64,000 nt of DNA from Streptomyces violaceoruber (GTDB taxonomy: Bacteria > Actinomycetota > Actinomycetes > Streptomycetales > Streptomycetaceae): contig JODI01000009.1 of the NCBI GenBank assembly GCA_000720805.1, forward strand, positions 90,065 through 154,064, read 5' to 3'. The position numbers were made by a program, and so were the translations under genes. Below the pieces are notes generated by a model, which did no database searches, was not told the origin of the DNA, and worked only from the letters and a program-made list of their open reading frames with translations. Below are positions 17,957 through 27,712 of this stretch, in pieces (position 1 is the stretch's first letter; each line of letters begins with the position of its first letter).

Positions 17957-20900
17957 TCAGTCGGTGTGCGCGGGCCGTGCCGTGGCCGGCTTCGCAGGTG
18001 TGCTTGCGCTGGTCGTCGTGCGGAGGGGCCACAGGCTGGACAGCGGTGCACCAGGGGCGCGGGTGGCCGCACGCAGCAGCGCGAGCAGTCCGTCGAGGAG
18101 AGCCCGGGCACTCGACCGGTCGAAGAGCTCGGTGCGGTAGTCCAACGAGATGGACAGCTCGTCCCGCCCCGGCCCTTCGACGACGGACCAGGAGAGGTCC
18201 AGCTCGCTGCGGCCGGGCGGCAGCGTGAGCCGTCCCGCGTCCGTGTCGGGCCACCGCACGGGGGCCGCCTCCACCCCGGCCGCCGAGCCGAGGGTCGCCG
18301 GCAGCGCCTGGTAGGAGTACCCCACGTCGAACAGCGGTGCCCTGCCGGGCTCGTCGGGCAGTCCGGCCGCTTGCACGATGTCGGCGAACGGCACCTCCCG
18401 GTGCCGTTCCGCGCCGGTGACGGCGCGTCGTACCCGGTCGGTGAGCTTCTCGAAGGACGGGTCGTCGGCCAGGTCCAGACGCAGCGGCAGACTCCGCGCG
18501 AAGGGACCCACCCGAGCGCGGGCCGCCGAGAGGGGAAGCGTCGTGCCGGTCAGCCCGATGAGCGCCTCGTCCGCCTCCGTGTGCAGGGCGAGCAGGGCGG
18601 TGAGGGCCGCCAGCACGCTCTCCCTGGTCCCGGAACGGCCCACCACGTGGGCGAGGTCGTCGGGTACCCGGGAACCGAGAGTGGCGGTGGCGCGGGTTCC
18701 GTGGGCGGGCCGGGCCCGGTCCAACGGCGGCGCGCCATCGGCCAGTCCCGTCAGTGTCCTTGTCCAGTAGGCGAGTCGGTCCTCCCTCCGGGGGCCCGTC
18801 AAGGGCTCGGTGTGCTCGCCGGGCAGCGCGGGAAGCCGGGGCAACTCGGCCCGGCGTCCGTCCAGGCGGGCGCCGTACAGCGCGAGCAGGTCCCGGAAGA
18901 ACACCTCCGGCTGACCACCGTCGTAAGCCTGCCGGTGGGTGGTCACCAGCAGGAGGTGCTCGGCCGGGCCCGTCGTCGCGACGAGCGCGTGCAGCCGGCG
19001 ACCCGACGCCGGATCGAGTACGAGTGCGGCCTCGGCCTGCGCGATCTCCATGGCGGTGAACAAGGGCTCGCTCTCGCCGGAGACGTCCGCGGTGGTGAAG
19101 AAGCCGTCGCCGAGCAACGAGCGGTGCCCGACGACTTCGACGGTCCTGGCACGCAACACCTCGTGCCGCTCGGCCAGTTGCTCCAGCGCCGTGCGCAGAT
19201 CGGGGAGCTGCACCTCACCGCGCAGCTCGAGGCAGCTGACGACGGGCGTGGCGACCGGGACCACCGGGTCAGGCGGCGTGTCGGGCCGGTCCGCGACCGG
19301 CCCGGTCGACCGGGGAGGACCGCCGGGGAGGTCGCCGTAGCACGTGTCCTCATTGTCCGCGACGGCGTGCAGCAGTTCCATGAACGCCTCGGACATGGCG
19401 GAGATCGTGCCGGCGTCGAAGAGCTGCGTCGCGTACTCCATCATGACCACGATCTCGTCCTCGCCCGCCAGCTCGCCGACGACCATCGAGAGGTCGAACT
19501 TGGCGGTGCCGGGGGGCAGTCCGGGGAAATGCGGGATGATCTCCGGGTCGTGCGCCGGTCCGGTGACGACCTCGCCGAAGGCGGCGGCCGGTGGCAGCGT
19601 CTGGTGCACGTACATCACGTCGAAGAGCGGGTTACGGCTCGGGTCACGGTCGACCCCGACCCCGCGCACGACCTTGTCGAACGGGATCTCCTGGTGGTCG
19701 AGTGCGCCCAGCACCACCCCGCGCACCTGGCGCAGCAGCTCACGGAAGCTCGGGTCGCCCGACAGGTCCGAGCGCAGCGCGATCGTGTTGTTGAAGAAGC
19801 CGAGCAGATCCCACAGTTCGGGCCGGTTGCGACCGACGGTCGAGGTGCCGACGACGATGTCCCGCTGGCCCGACCAGCGTGCGAGCAGCACTTTGAGCGC
19901 GGTGAGCAGCACCATGAACAAAGTGGCCGTCTCCTGAGCACCCACCTCGCGCAGCCGCTGCACCAGTGCGCCCGGGATGGTGAACCCGTGGGTCGCGCCC
20001 GCGAAGTCCATCCGGCCGGGGCGCGGCCGGTCGGTGGGCAGCTCCAGCGCGGGCGGGTCGCTCAGCCGTTCGCGCCAGTAGCTCAGTTCGCCGTCGAGGC
20101 GGGAGCCGGCCACCAGCTCGCGCTGCCAACGCGCGTAGTCCGCGTACTGCACCGGCAGCGGCTCGACGTCGGGGGCACGGTTCTCCAGGCGGGCGGTGTA
20201 GAACTCCAGCAGCTCCTGCATGTGGATCTGCGGAGCCCAGCCGTCGTTCACCGCGTGGTGCATGCACCAGCAGACGATGTGGTCGTCATCGCCGATCCGC
20301 ACGACGGTCACCCGTACGAGCGGTTCGTCGGCGATGTCGAAGACCCAGCGCATGGCGGAGGTGACGACCGCACCCGCCGCGGTCTCCGGGTCGTCCTCGC
20401 CCGAGACATCCAGGTACGTGAAGAAGTCGCCCAGTTCGGGCCGGATCACCAGCTCGGGCCTGCCGTCGGCCTCGACGAAATTGGACCGCAGCACCTCGTG
20501 GCGCCCCGCCAGGTCCTCCCAGGCCAGCCTGAACTTCTCGGCGTCCAGGGGGCCGCGGTACCGGGAGGCGCCAGGGAGGTTGTAGAGCGTGGTCCTCGGG
20601 TCGAGCTGGTGGTGGAACCACATGCGCTCCTGCCCGTACGACAGCACCGGCTCGCCACCCGGGACGATCGGCGGCAACTCGGCTGCGGGCACCTCGGGGA
20701 CGAACGGGGCCGTCGGCGCGTCGGCGGCGCTCGGCGATTGGGGCCCGGGCGCGTGCGGCGCCCGGTCGTGAATGGCCTGTGCGAGCGAGCTGACGACGGG
20801 GTGGTCGTAGATGTCCGCCATCGTGAGCCGGACCCCGTGGTGCTCTCGTACCAGCGCCAGGAGCTGGAGAGCGATGACGGAGTTGCCGCCGATGGAGAAG

Positions 20901-23239
20901 TAGTCCGCGTCGGCCGGGACCGCATCCGCGTGCAGCAGCTCGACGAGGGTGTCCCGCAGCCAGTCCAGTACGGTCCCGGATGCGGTGGTCCGTTGCTCGC
21001 CGGGTGCGCGGACCGGTTCCTCGGCGGCGGGTGCGGGCACCGGAGCCGGAGCAGTGGACCGAGGGAGTTCTTCGTCGAAGGACAGCACCTCACCCAGTGG
21101 CCTGGCCCAGCAGCGAACGCCGGTGAACGGATGTCCCGGCAGCGGAACCCGGCCCGCCGACGGATGGACCCGCAGCACCGGCCAGTCCAGGCCGACGCCC
21201 TCCTCGTACAACCTGCCCAGCAGCTCCAGGACGGCGGCTTCGGCATCGGCGGCACCGGGCCGCAGACGGAGCACACGGGCGTCCGCGCGGCCGTGGAGGT
21301 GGACCGTCAACCGGTCGCTGATCTCGCCACGGGAGGCCAGCTCCACGAACACCACGGGGCCGTCGGAGAGCTGCTCGTCTGCCGCCGCGTGGAGCTGCTC
21401 CACCCGCAGCGGGTCGCCCGCCACCACCGGGTCCTGCCCGCCGTGTGCTCGCCGCAGCGCGGCGGTGTCCTCGGCGCTGAGATCACCCCGCAGATACCGG
21501 GCGGTGTAGCGGGAGATCCCCGAACTCATCAGCCCGTCCGGCGAGACGCCGGCCCGGACCAGCCGCTGGTAGGTCGCGAGCTGCCCGCCGACCATCGCGG
21601 CGCGGTCGGCCGGTACCGGCAGCTCGTCCGGCAGCTGGTCGCGCTGCTCGTAGGGTGTGGCGTCCGCGGAGAGCAGGAACACCACCCGAGGCGTGGCCAC
21701 GGAGTCGGTGGCGGCCTCCTCGAGCCGACGCCAGGTGACCTCGGCGGCCAGGCGTGCGGCGAGCTCAGAGGTGTCCCGGGCGACCACGGCCGCACGGTGG
21801 GGGTCGTGATCCCTTCCCTCGTTCAGCGTCCGCGCGACGTCGGCCAGCGGGTGGGCGGTGTGGCGCAGTTCGAGCGACAGCGCCTCGCACTGGGCGAGCA
21901 GGTCCGCCTGGCTGCGGGCGGACACCGCGATCAGCTGCGGGGCACCGACAGCGGGGCGTACCGGGGCGGTCACCGGGGGCTGCTCCACCACGCAGTGCGC
22001 GTTGACGCCGCCGAGGCTGAACGAGCTCACGCCCGCCCGGCGCGTCTCGTCGTCCCACTGCTCCAGCGAGGTGACGATTTCGAGGCGGGCACCTTCGAGG
22101 TCGACCTCGTCGGCGGGCTCCTCGAAGTGCAGCGAGGGATACAGCTCGCCGTGGCGCACGCTGAGCACCGCCTTGACCAGCCCGGCGATTCCCGCGGCGT
22201 GGTCCAGGTGCCCGATGTTGGTCTTGACCGAGCCCACCTTCACCGTACGGTCGCCGTCTGGACGGGCGAGGGCCAGACCCTCGGCCTCGACCGCGTCGCC
22301 GAGCCGGGTGCCCGAACCGTGTGTCTCGATGTATCCGGCGGTCGCCGGGTCCAGCGAGGCATTGCGCCACGCCTTTCGGATGGCCTGGGCCTGCGAGCGG
22401 GCACTGGGGGTGCTGATGGTCGCGGAGTGCCGGCCGTTGTGCACCACGGCGCTGCCGCGGATCACGGCGTGGATGAACGAGCCCTCCGCCACTGCCCGTT
22501 CCAGTGTGGTGAGGAGCACTACCCCGCCGCCCTCGCCGGCGCCCGCGCCGTCCGCGGCACGATCGAACGCGCGGGACCGGGCGGTGGGCGAGGCGATGCC
22601 GGGGAAGTCGGCCACCGTGGCCGCCGGCTGCACGATGTGGCGCAGGCTCACCCCGCCCACGACGGCGTAGTCCGCGTCGTCGTCGCCGAGTTCACGGCAT
22701 GCCTGGTGAACGGCGACGAGTGAGCCGTTGCAGCCGGTGTCCACGCCGTAGCAGGGGCCGGTGAAACCGAAGAGATGGGAGATCCTGGCGGGCAGGGCAC
22801 AGGGGATGTTTCCGCTCATGCCCAGGGTGCCGTGCTCGCGCACCAGAGGTGCGTAGCCGTTGCTCGGCGAGCTGAAGATCACCGCCGTCCGGCTGTCCCG
22901 GAGCCCGGACGGGGCGTATCCGGCGTTCTCCAGCGCCTCCTCGGTGAGCTGGAGTGCCAGCCGGTGCTGCGGGTCGGTCACCTCCGCCTCGCGACGGGAC
23001 ATCCCGAAGCGCTTGTGGTCGAAGAGGTCGATCCGCTCCAGGTAGCCCTGCTCCGGGTAGTCGTGCCGGGGATCGAGCCCTGTGCTCCGGATGCGTTCCG
23101 GCGGGATCGGGCGCACCGAGTCCGTCCCCGCCCGCAGGTTGGCCCGGAAGGCGGCGAGGGAATCCGCCTGCGGGAATCTCGTGGCGATGCCGATCACCGC
23201 GACGGCCGGTCTGCCGTGTGTCACGCCCGTGCCGCTCAT
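17957..23239 (-). CDS. hybrid PKS-NRPS: KS-(AT remnant)-T-C-C(degenerate)
   Basis: A 1760-residue protein. The KS has Cys in VDTGCNGSLVA (about 170) and His in ETHGSGT and KTNIGH. A normal post-KS linker is followed by a shortened AT-like segment in which the expected GHSxG site reads SSGIS near residue 571, so the active Ser is gone. The T domain has FSIGGNSVIALQL near 784. A first C domain has intact HHAVNDGW near 994; a second has HRQAYDG near 1435, with Arg for the catalytic His. There is no KR, DH, ER or TE. The extender unit must be loaded in trans, plausibly hydroxymalonyl from the FkbH set. The ATG at 23239 has GGAGAGG upstream, 22 nt after the A-T gene. Confidence 0.92.
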   Translation of the reverse strand: MSGTGVTHGRPAVAVIGIATRFPQADSLAAFRANLRAGTDSVRPIPPERIRSTGLDPRHDYPEQGYLERIDLFDHKRFGMSRREAEVTDPQHRLALQLTEEALENAGYAPSGLRDSRTAVIFSSPSNGYAPLVREHGTLGMSGNIPCALPARISHLFGFTGPCYGVDTGCNGSLVAVHQACRELGDDDADYAVVGGVSLRHIVQPAATVADFPGIASPTARSRAFDRAADGAGAGEGGGVVLLTTLERAVAEGSFIHAVIRGSAVVHNGRHSATISTPSARSQAQAIRKAWRNASLDPATAGYIETHGSGTRLGDAVEAEGLALARPDGDRTVKVGSVKTNIGHLDHAAGIAGLVKAVLSVRHGELYPSLHFEEPADEVDLEGARLEIVTSLEQWDDETRRAGVSSFSLGGVNAHCVVEQPPVTAPVRPAVGAPQLIAVSARSQADLLAQCEALSLELRHTAHPLADVARTLNEGRDHDPHRAAVVARDTSELAARLAAEVTWRRLEEAATDSVATPRVVFLLSADATPYEQRDQLPDELPVPADRAAMVGGQLATYQRLVRAGVSPDGLMSSGISRYTARYLRGDLSAEDTAALRRAHGGQDPVVAGDPLRVEQLHAAADEQLSDGPVVFVELASRGEISDRLTVHLHGRADARVLRLRPGAADAEAAVLELLGRLYEEGVGLDWPVLRVHPSAGRVPLPGHPFTGVRCWARPLGEVLSFDEELPRSTAPAPVPAPAAEEPVRAPGEQRTTASGTVLDWLRDTLVELLHADAVPADADYFSIGGNSVIALQLLALVREHHGVRLTMADIYDHPVVSSLAQAIHDRAPHAPGPQSPSAADAPTAPFVPEVPAAELPPIVPGGEPVLSYGQERMWFHHQLDPRTTLYNLPGASRYRGPLDAEKFRLAWEDLAGRHEVLRSNFVEADGRPELVIRPELGDFFTYLDVSGEDDPETAAGAVVTSAMRWVFDIADEPLVRVTVVRIGDDDHIVCWCMHHAVNDGWAPQIHMQELLEFYTARLENRAPDVEPLPVQYADYARWQRELVAGSRLDGELSYWRERLSDPPALELPTDRPRPGRMDFAGATHGFTIPGALVQRLREVGAQETATLFMVLLTALKVLLARWSGQRDIVVGTSTVGRNRPELWDLLGFFNNTIALRSDLSGDPSFRELLRQVRGVVLGALDHQEIPFDKVVRGVGVDRDPSRNPLFDVMYVHQTLPPAAAFGEVVTGPAHDPEIIPHFPGLPPGTAKFDLSMVVGELAGEDEIVVMMEYATQLFDAGTISAMSEAFMELLHAVADNEDTCYGDLPGGPPRSTGPVADRPDTPPDPVVPVATPVVSCLELRGEVQLPDLRTALEQLAERHEVLRARTVEVVGHRSLLGDGFFTTADVSGESEPLFTAMEIAQAEAALVLDPASGRRLHALVATTGPAEHLLLVTTHRQAYDGGQPEVFFRDLLALYGARLDGRRAELPRLPALPGEHTEPLTGPRREDRLAYWTRTLTGLADGAPPLDRARPAHGTRATATLGSRVPDDLAHVVGRSGTRESVLAALTALLALHTEADEALIGLTGTTLPLSAARARVGPFARSLPLRLDLADDPSFEKLTDRVRRAVTGAERHREVPFADIVQAAGLPDEPGRAPLFDVGYSYQALPATLGSAAGVEAAPVRWPDTDAGRLTLPPGRSELDLSWSVVEGPGRDELSISLDYRTELFDRSSARALLDGLLALLRAATRAPGAPLSSLWPLRTTTSASTPAKPATARPAHTD

Positions 23240-23261
23240 GTCACCTCTCCGTTCACGCCGG

Positions 23262-25157
23262 TCAGAGCTCGTATGTGGCCGGTGGGGCGTATTTCTCGCC
23301 CAGCGCGGGTTCGCCCAGGCGGTCGGCGATGCGCTGCGCCTGGGTGGCGATGGTGATGCAGTCGAACAGCTCGCCCACCCGCAGCGCCTCGGGCCATCGC
23401 TTGTCCAACCTGTCGTGCAGGTCGATGACCTTCATCGAACTCCCGCCGACGGCGAAGAAGTTGTCGTCCGGGCCCGAGCCGGAGTGCCCGAGGACCTCCG
23501 CCCAGATCCGTGCGACGGCGAGCCGGTGCCCGCTCCAGTCCCCGCCCGCGGTGCCGCCCGGGGCCTGCTGGTGAGTCGGGATCAGCCTGCGGAGCGCGGC
23601 CCGGTCCGCCTTGGTGCTGCGGTCGAGCGGCATGTGGTCGACCGGTATGAACAGGGCCGGTGTGGCCTGCTCCACCAGTCGGCCCCGACAGTGTTCGCGC
23701 AGCTTCGACGCGTCCGGCGGCCCGCTGCCGGGTGTCGGCAGTACGAAGGCGATCACCTGCGGCTCATCCTGCCCGGCACGTTCGCAGAGCACCACGGCCT
23801 GCTCCACGCCCGGATGGCGTTCCAGCACGCTCGCGATCTCGCCGAGTTCGATCCTCGTACCGCGGATCTTGGCCTGGTCGTCCGTTCTGCCGTGGTAGTG
23901 CAGCGCGCCCCGCTCGTCGACGCCGGCGATGTCCCCGGTGCGGTAGAGGCGCCCGCCCGGCCGCCCGTACGGGTCCGCGATGAATCGCTCGGCCGTCCGG
24001 GCCGGCTGGTTCGCGTAGCCGATGGCCACCAGGGAGCCGCCGACGTAGAGCTCGCCCCGCTCACCGGCCGGGACTTCACGCAACCGCTCGTCCAGTACCA
24101 GGGTCCGCACTCCCGGCCAGGGCCGCCCGATGGGGACACGGTCCCGGGCCGGGTCCGGATCGGTCTCCACCGTGCAGGCGATGGTCGTCTCGGTGGGCCC
24201 GTACTCGTTGACGATCGGCGTCCGTGGCAGTCGCTCGTGGTGTGCGCCCACCAGTTGGGGGGTGCACACCTCACCCCCCACGACCACCAGACGCAGCGTG
24301 TCCGGCAGGCCACCGGGATCCTGGAGCACCGCCCGGTAGTAGGAGGGAATGTTGAACAGGTGTGTCACACGGTGTTCCCTGGCCAGCCGGACGAACTCCG
24401 CCACTCGCACGAGCTGTCGGGGATCGGGCAGCACCAGCGTGTGACCGCCGGTGAGCGACCAGAACATTCCGCCGAGAATTCCGTCGAAGGACAGCCGCAA
24501 CGCGATCAGGAAGACAGAGTGCTCGGTGCCGTACACCGGCCCCCGGCAGTTGATGGACGCCGCGAGCTGGCCCCGGCTGACCAGCACGCCTTTCGGCACA
24601 CCGGTGGACCCCGAGGTGTAGGCCACGTAGGCGGGGCTCTGCTCCGGGACCGGTGGGTACGGGTCGGTGGGCAGCTCCTGGCCCGCCTCGACGAGTCGCG
24701 TCAGCGGGAGGTCCGCCGCGTCCACGACCGTCGGCGGCGCGGGCATCGCCGCGAGCGCGGAAACCGGTACGGCGTCGCCACCCTCGCTCAGCACCACCGC
24801 GCAGTCGACATCCCGGCACAGCGCCTCGAACCTCCCCACGGGCAGGTCCGGTTCCAGGACCGCCCAGGTGGCACCGGTGCGCAGTGCGGCGAGCATGGCC
24901 ACCACGGACAGGGCGCTCTGCTGCGTCCGGACACAGACGACCCGTCCCGGCCGCAGACCGTGCTGCCACAGCAGCCGCGCGAGACCGGCCGTGGCGTGGT
25001 CGAGCTCGCGGTAGGTCAACGAGACCCCGCCGATGACGAGCGCGGTCGCCTCGGGCGTCGCGACCACCTGGCTTCGGAAGGCGGCCCAAACGGGCCGTAC
25101 CTCCGACGGGGTCTGCGCGGGAACGAATGCACCGGTGCCACCGGGATGCCGGGTCAT
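23262..25157 (-). CDS. NRPS A-T didomain, possible loading module
   Basis: A 631-residue protein with an A domain (about 25-520) and T domain (Ser in FFAVGGSSMKV near 570), but no C domain and no TE. Motifs include YTSGSTGVPKG near 178, NEYGPTETT and YRTGD; the A10 lysine is in STKADR rather than the usual NGK. Specificity positions by eye are D-G-G-F-V-G-E-I-A-K, unlike codes I remember; Asp235 is kept, so an alpha-amino acid is likely. With no C domain and a position just upstream of the KS gene, a starter role feeding the KS is the simplest reading. The ATG at 25157 overlaps the FkbH-like stop as ATGA. Confidence 0.9.
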   Translation of the reverse strand: MTRHPGGTGAFVPAQTPSEVRPVWAAFRSQVVATPEATALVIGGVSLTYRELDHATAGLARLLWQHGLRPGRVVCVRTQQSALSVVAMLAALRTGATWAVLEPDLPVGRFEALCRDVDCAVVLSEGGDAVPVSALAAMPAPPTVVDAADLPLTRLVEAGQELPTDPYPPVPEQSPAYVAYTSGSTGVPKGVLVSRGQLAASINCRGPVYGTEHSVFLIALRLSFDGILGGMFWSLTGGHTLVLPDPRQLVRVAEFVRLAREHRVTHLFNIPSYYRAVLQDPGGLPDTLRLVVVGGEVCTPQLVGAHHERLPRTPIVNEYGPTETTIACTVETDPDPARDRVPIGRPWPGVRTLVLDERLREVPAGERGELYVGGSLVAIGYANQPARTAERFIADPYGRPGGRLYRTGDIAGVDERGALHYHGRTDDQAKIRGTRIELGEIASVLERHPGVEQAVVLCERAGQDEPQVIAFVLPTPGSGPPDASKLREHCRGRLVEQATPALFIPVDHMPLDRSTKADRAALRRLIPTHQQAPGGTAGGDWSGHRLAVARIWAEVLGHSGSGPDDNFFAVGGSSMKVIDLHDRLDKRWPEALRVGELFDCITIATQAQRIADRLGEPALGEKYAPPATYEL

Positions 25158-26230
25158 GGCAGCCTCGCTTCCTGTGCGGGTCGTGCCGCACCGACGATCA
25201 CGCGTGTGTGGCCGGGGGCCTTGGGCAGCGGGCGCTCCGGGTCCACGGCAAGCACGAGGCGGTCCCCGTCGGTGGCCGTCGCCTCGTAGCCGGCGAAGCG
25301 CATGGTGACCAGCAGATTCCGGTTGGCCTCGGTCAGGGTGAAGTGCGCGACAGGGCGTCGGCCGTCCGCCAGGGCCTGCTGGACCAGATGGTGCAGCAGC
25401 ACGCTTCCGGCACCGCGCGAGGCGACCCGGCAGGACATCAGCATCAGCCGCAGGACCGAGTCCCGCCCGACGAGTTCGGTGACGGACAGGCCGATGATCC
25501 CGTAGTCACCGAAGCGGTCCCGGAGCGTGGCCAGCCGCACCTGGTGATCCGGGGAAGCGCTCAACCGGCGCAGTTCGTCGATGCCGTAGGTCAACCCCGT
25601 GCTGTTGAGCTGATGAGTGCGGACGGTCAGCTCGCTCGCCCGGGACAGGTCCTCCTCGGTGGCCGGGCGCAGTTCCATGACGAGGCCGAGCGAGTCGAGG
25701 AACGCCTGACGCCCTTCGGCGAACTCCTCTTCGGCCTCCCGGCGTTGCCACTCGGCCTGGTAGAGCCGGCGTCGCCCGGTGGCCTCCGCGGTGATGCGCT
25801 CGGGGCGGAAGTCCCGGAACTGCGGCAGCTGTCCGACCTCCGCCGCCGGGTAGCAGCGGACCATGGGGAGTTCGCTTTCGACCTCCGCCCGCTCCACCGG
25901 GTCGTTGTCGACGAACGCGATGGTGTCCAGACCGATGTTGAGGGCCTGCGCGATCCGGCGCACCGCAGCCGACTTGGCGCCCCAGCCCACCTGCACCGCG
26001 CAGAACCAGTCGGCCAGCCGGCGCTCCGTCAGATGACGTTGGGTGACACTGCGTTCGCCACGGCCGGCGGCGGCATGCAGGATGCCGCGACGGTCCAGCT
26101 CGGCCAGGGTCTCCAGCGCCACGGGGAAGGGCGCGGGATCATCGCCCTCCAGCACCACTCCGTTCCACAGAGTGTCGTCCAGGTCCCACACGAGGCACTT
26201 GACGGTGGGAGCGCCCGTTGCCGCCGTCAC
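25154..26230 (-). CDS. FkbH-like HAD/GNAT enzyme (glyceryl-ACP formation)
   Basis: A 358-residue protein of the FkbH family, which dephosphorylates 1,3-bisphosphoglycerate and loads the glyceryl group onto an ACP. The N-terminal HAD domain shows LVWDLDDTLWNGV and IAFVDNDPVERAEV. The C-terminal half is the GNAT-like part, with THQLNSTGLTY and SCRVASRGAGSVLL. Length is typical. The GTG at 26230 overlaps the acyl-CoA dehydrogenase stop as GTGA, and its own stop overlaps the A-T gene. Some FkbH homologues feed tetronate formation with a KSIII; here the extra acyl-CoA and hydroxyacyl dehydrogenases favour hydroxymalonyl-ACP. Confidence 0.9.
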   Translation of the reverse strand: MTAATGAPTVKCLVWDLDDTLWNGVVLEGDDPAPFPVALETLAELDRRGILHAAAGRGERSVTQRHLTERRLADWFCAVQVGWGAKSAAVRRIAQALNIGLDTIAFVDNDPVERAEVESELPMVRCYPAAEVGQLPQFRDFRPERITAEATGRRRLYQAEWQRREAEEEFAEGRQAFLDSLGLVMELRPATEEDLSRASELTVRTHQLNSTGLTYGIDELRRLSASPDHQVRLATLRDRFGDYGIIGLSVTELVGRDSVLRLMLMSCRVASRGAGSVLLHHLVQQALADGRRPVAHFTLTEANRNLLVTMRFAGYEATATDGDRLVLAVDPERPLPKAPGHTRVIVGAARPAQEARLP

Positions 26231-27456
26231 GACGCGCCTTCGGGAAGACGGGGCCCGACGGGGCGGTCCCTGCCGTGCGCGGCATCGCCGAAGCGACGTA
26301 ACAACCGTTCGGCTATGTGAAGTTCGGACACTTGCTGTGCTCCTTCGATGATCTCCATGACCTTGGCGTCCCGGAAGTGACGGCCCGCCCTGCTGTCGGG
26401 CGCGCAGCCGGCCGAGCCGAGTACTTGGACGGCGTCGCGGCTTGCCGTCGCCGCCGCGGAAGCCGCCGCGTACTTGGCCATGAGCGTCTCGGGCACCCCG
26501 TGCCCAGGGCCCGAAGCCCGTGCCTCCGCGGCCCTGCGGGCGAGCTCGCGGGCCCCGGCGGCGTCCACCGCTGCTCTGGCCAGCAGCGAACGGACCAACT
26601 GGTGGTCGCCCAGGGGGGTGTCGCCCTGTCGGCGGACCGCTGCGTGGGTGGCGGCATCCTCGACGCACGCCTCCGCCATGCCCACGCATCCCCAGGCGAC
26701 CGTGAAGCGGCCGTGGTCGAGCGCGGTCCCGATGACATGGGAGAGACCCAGACCGGGAGGGGCGATCAGCTGACGCCGGGGCACCCTGACGCCGTCGAAG
26801 GACAGATGGGCGATCCGGGCGGCCCGCATGCCGAGTTGGCCGTTCACCGGCTCCCGCTCGACACCGGCACGGTCCGCGTCCACGAGCACGGCGGCCGGCC
26901 TTCCCTCGTACTTGCCGAGCACCAGGAACACGTCGGCGACCGCGCCGTAGGTGATCCACCTCTTGTGGCCGCTCACGACCAGTTCCTGACGGTCCGACCG
27001 GCCCGACGCCTCGATACGGGTCTCCACCGAGCCCAGCGCGCTGCCGGCGGCCCGCTCGGTCGCCGCGAAGCCGGCGGTCAGCTCGCCGCCGGCCAGCCGG
27101 GGCAGCCAGTCGTCCCGCTGCTCCGCCGTTCCCCACCGCAGCACCGCCGCCGCGACCATGCCCTGTACGGTCAGCAGCCCGCGCAGGGCGCTGCACTCAC
27201 CGCCGATCCGCGCGGTGATCTCCCCGAGCGTGAGTGGATCGAGGCCCGCACCCCCGTATCGCTCGGGAAGGTCAGCGGCGAGCAGTCCCGACCCGGCGAA
27301 CTCCTCACGCACCGAATCGGGCAGTCCGCCGTCCTGGTCCCAACGGGAGGCGCAGGCACGTGCGTTGGCCGCCAGGTCGTCCGCCACCCTGGACAAGGCC
27401 AGGGGCGGCGACTTTGCCGTGGCGGCGTCGGAGCCGCTGTCAGGCACCCTCGGCAT
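26227..27456 (-). CDS. acyl-CoA dehydrogenase-family protein (FkbI-like)
   Basis: A 409-residue flavoprotein with acyl-CoA dehydrogenase marks: ADLPERYGGAGLDPL, GFAATERAAGS, HKRWITYG and a C-terminal AVQVLGSAGCAPDSRAGRHF followed by MEIIEGAQQV. In methoxymalonyl clusters the FkbI/Asm16 protein oxidises the ACP-bound aldehyde stage to the malonyl oxidation level. The ATG at 27456 is chosen for GGGAG 7 nt upstream; it overlaps the ACP stop by 17 nt. Catalytic-base assignment by eye is uncertain. Its place between ACP and FkbH-like genes supports the assigned pathway. Confidence 0.87.
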   Translation of the reverse strand: MPRVPDSGSDAATAKSPPLALSRVADDLAANARACASRWDQDGGLPDSVREEFAGSGLLAADLPERYGGAGLDPLTLGEITARIGGECSALRGLLTVQGMVAAAVLRWGTAEQRDDWLPRLAGGELTAGFAATERAAGSALGSVETRIEASGRSDRQELVVSGHKRWITYGAVADVFLVLGKYEGRPAAVLVDADRAGVEREPVNGQLGMRAARIAHLSFDGVRVPRRQLIAPPGLGLSHVIGTALDHGRFTVAWGCVGMAEACVEDAATHAAVRRQGDTPLGDHQLVRSLLARAAVDAAGARELARRAAEARASGPGHGVPETLMAKYAAASAAATASRDAVQVLGSAGCAPDSRAGRHFRDAKVMEIIEGAQQVSELHIAERLLRRFGDAAHGRDRPVGPRLPEGAS

Positions 27457-27712
27457 GCGCCACTCCCCGGTCGGGCGCATCGGTCTTGCGCCGGACGAAC
27501 TCCGTGATGCGGTGGGCGGTCCTGAAGCTGTCCAGATCCAGGTCCTCGACCTCGACGGTGAGGGCGAAGCGGCTCTCGACGAAGGTCACCAGCTCCAGCG
27601 CGAACAGTGAGTCGGCGAGGCCCTGAGCGAAGTAGTCGTCGTCCGGCTCGACCTGCCGTCGAAGCGCCGCGCTCAGAAAGTCGGTGATCTGCTCGGTGAT
27701 GTTGTCGTTCAT
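27440..27712 (-). CDS. discrete acyl carrier protein (FkbJ-like)
   Basis: A 90-residue ACP. The phosphopantetheine site is LADSLFALELVTFVE (Ser in DSL), followed by a helix typical of small carriers. The ATG at 27712 has GGAGGA upstream and overlaps the KSIII-like stop as ATGA. It is the likely carrier on which the C3 unit is built by the FkbH-like, dehydrogenase and acyl-CoA dehydrogenase enzymes before transfer to the AT-defective PKS module. The C-terminal tail RRKTDAPDRGVAHAEGA is hydrophilic and probably disordered. Confidence 0.92.
   Translation of the reverse strand: MNDNITEQITDFLSAALRRQVEPDDDYFAQGLADSLFALELVTFVESRFALTVEVEDLDLDSFRTAHRITEFVRRKTDAPDRGVAHAEGA

Noticed and set aside
17870..22723. 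1617-codon rightward open frame opposite the KS-T-C-C gene
   Set aside because: It is an antisense frame created by high GC; its translation is Gly/Arg/Val/His-rich with no domain, while the leftward frame has full KS, T and C motifs.
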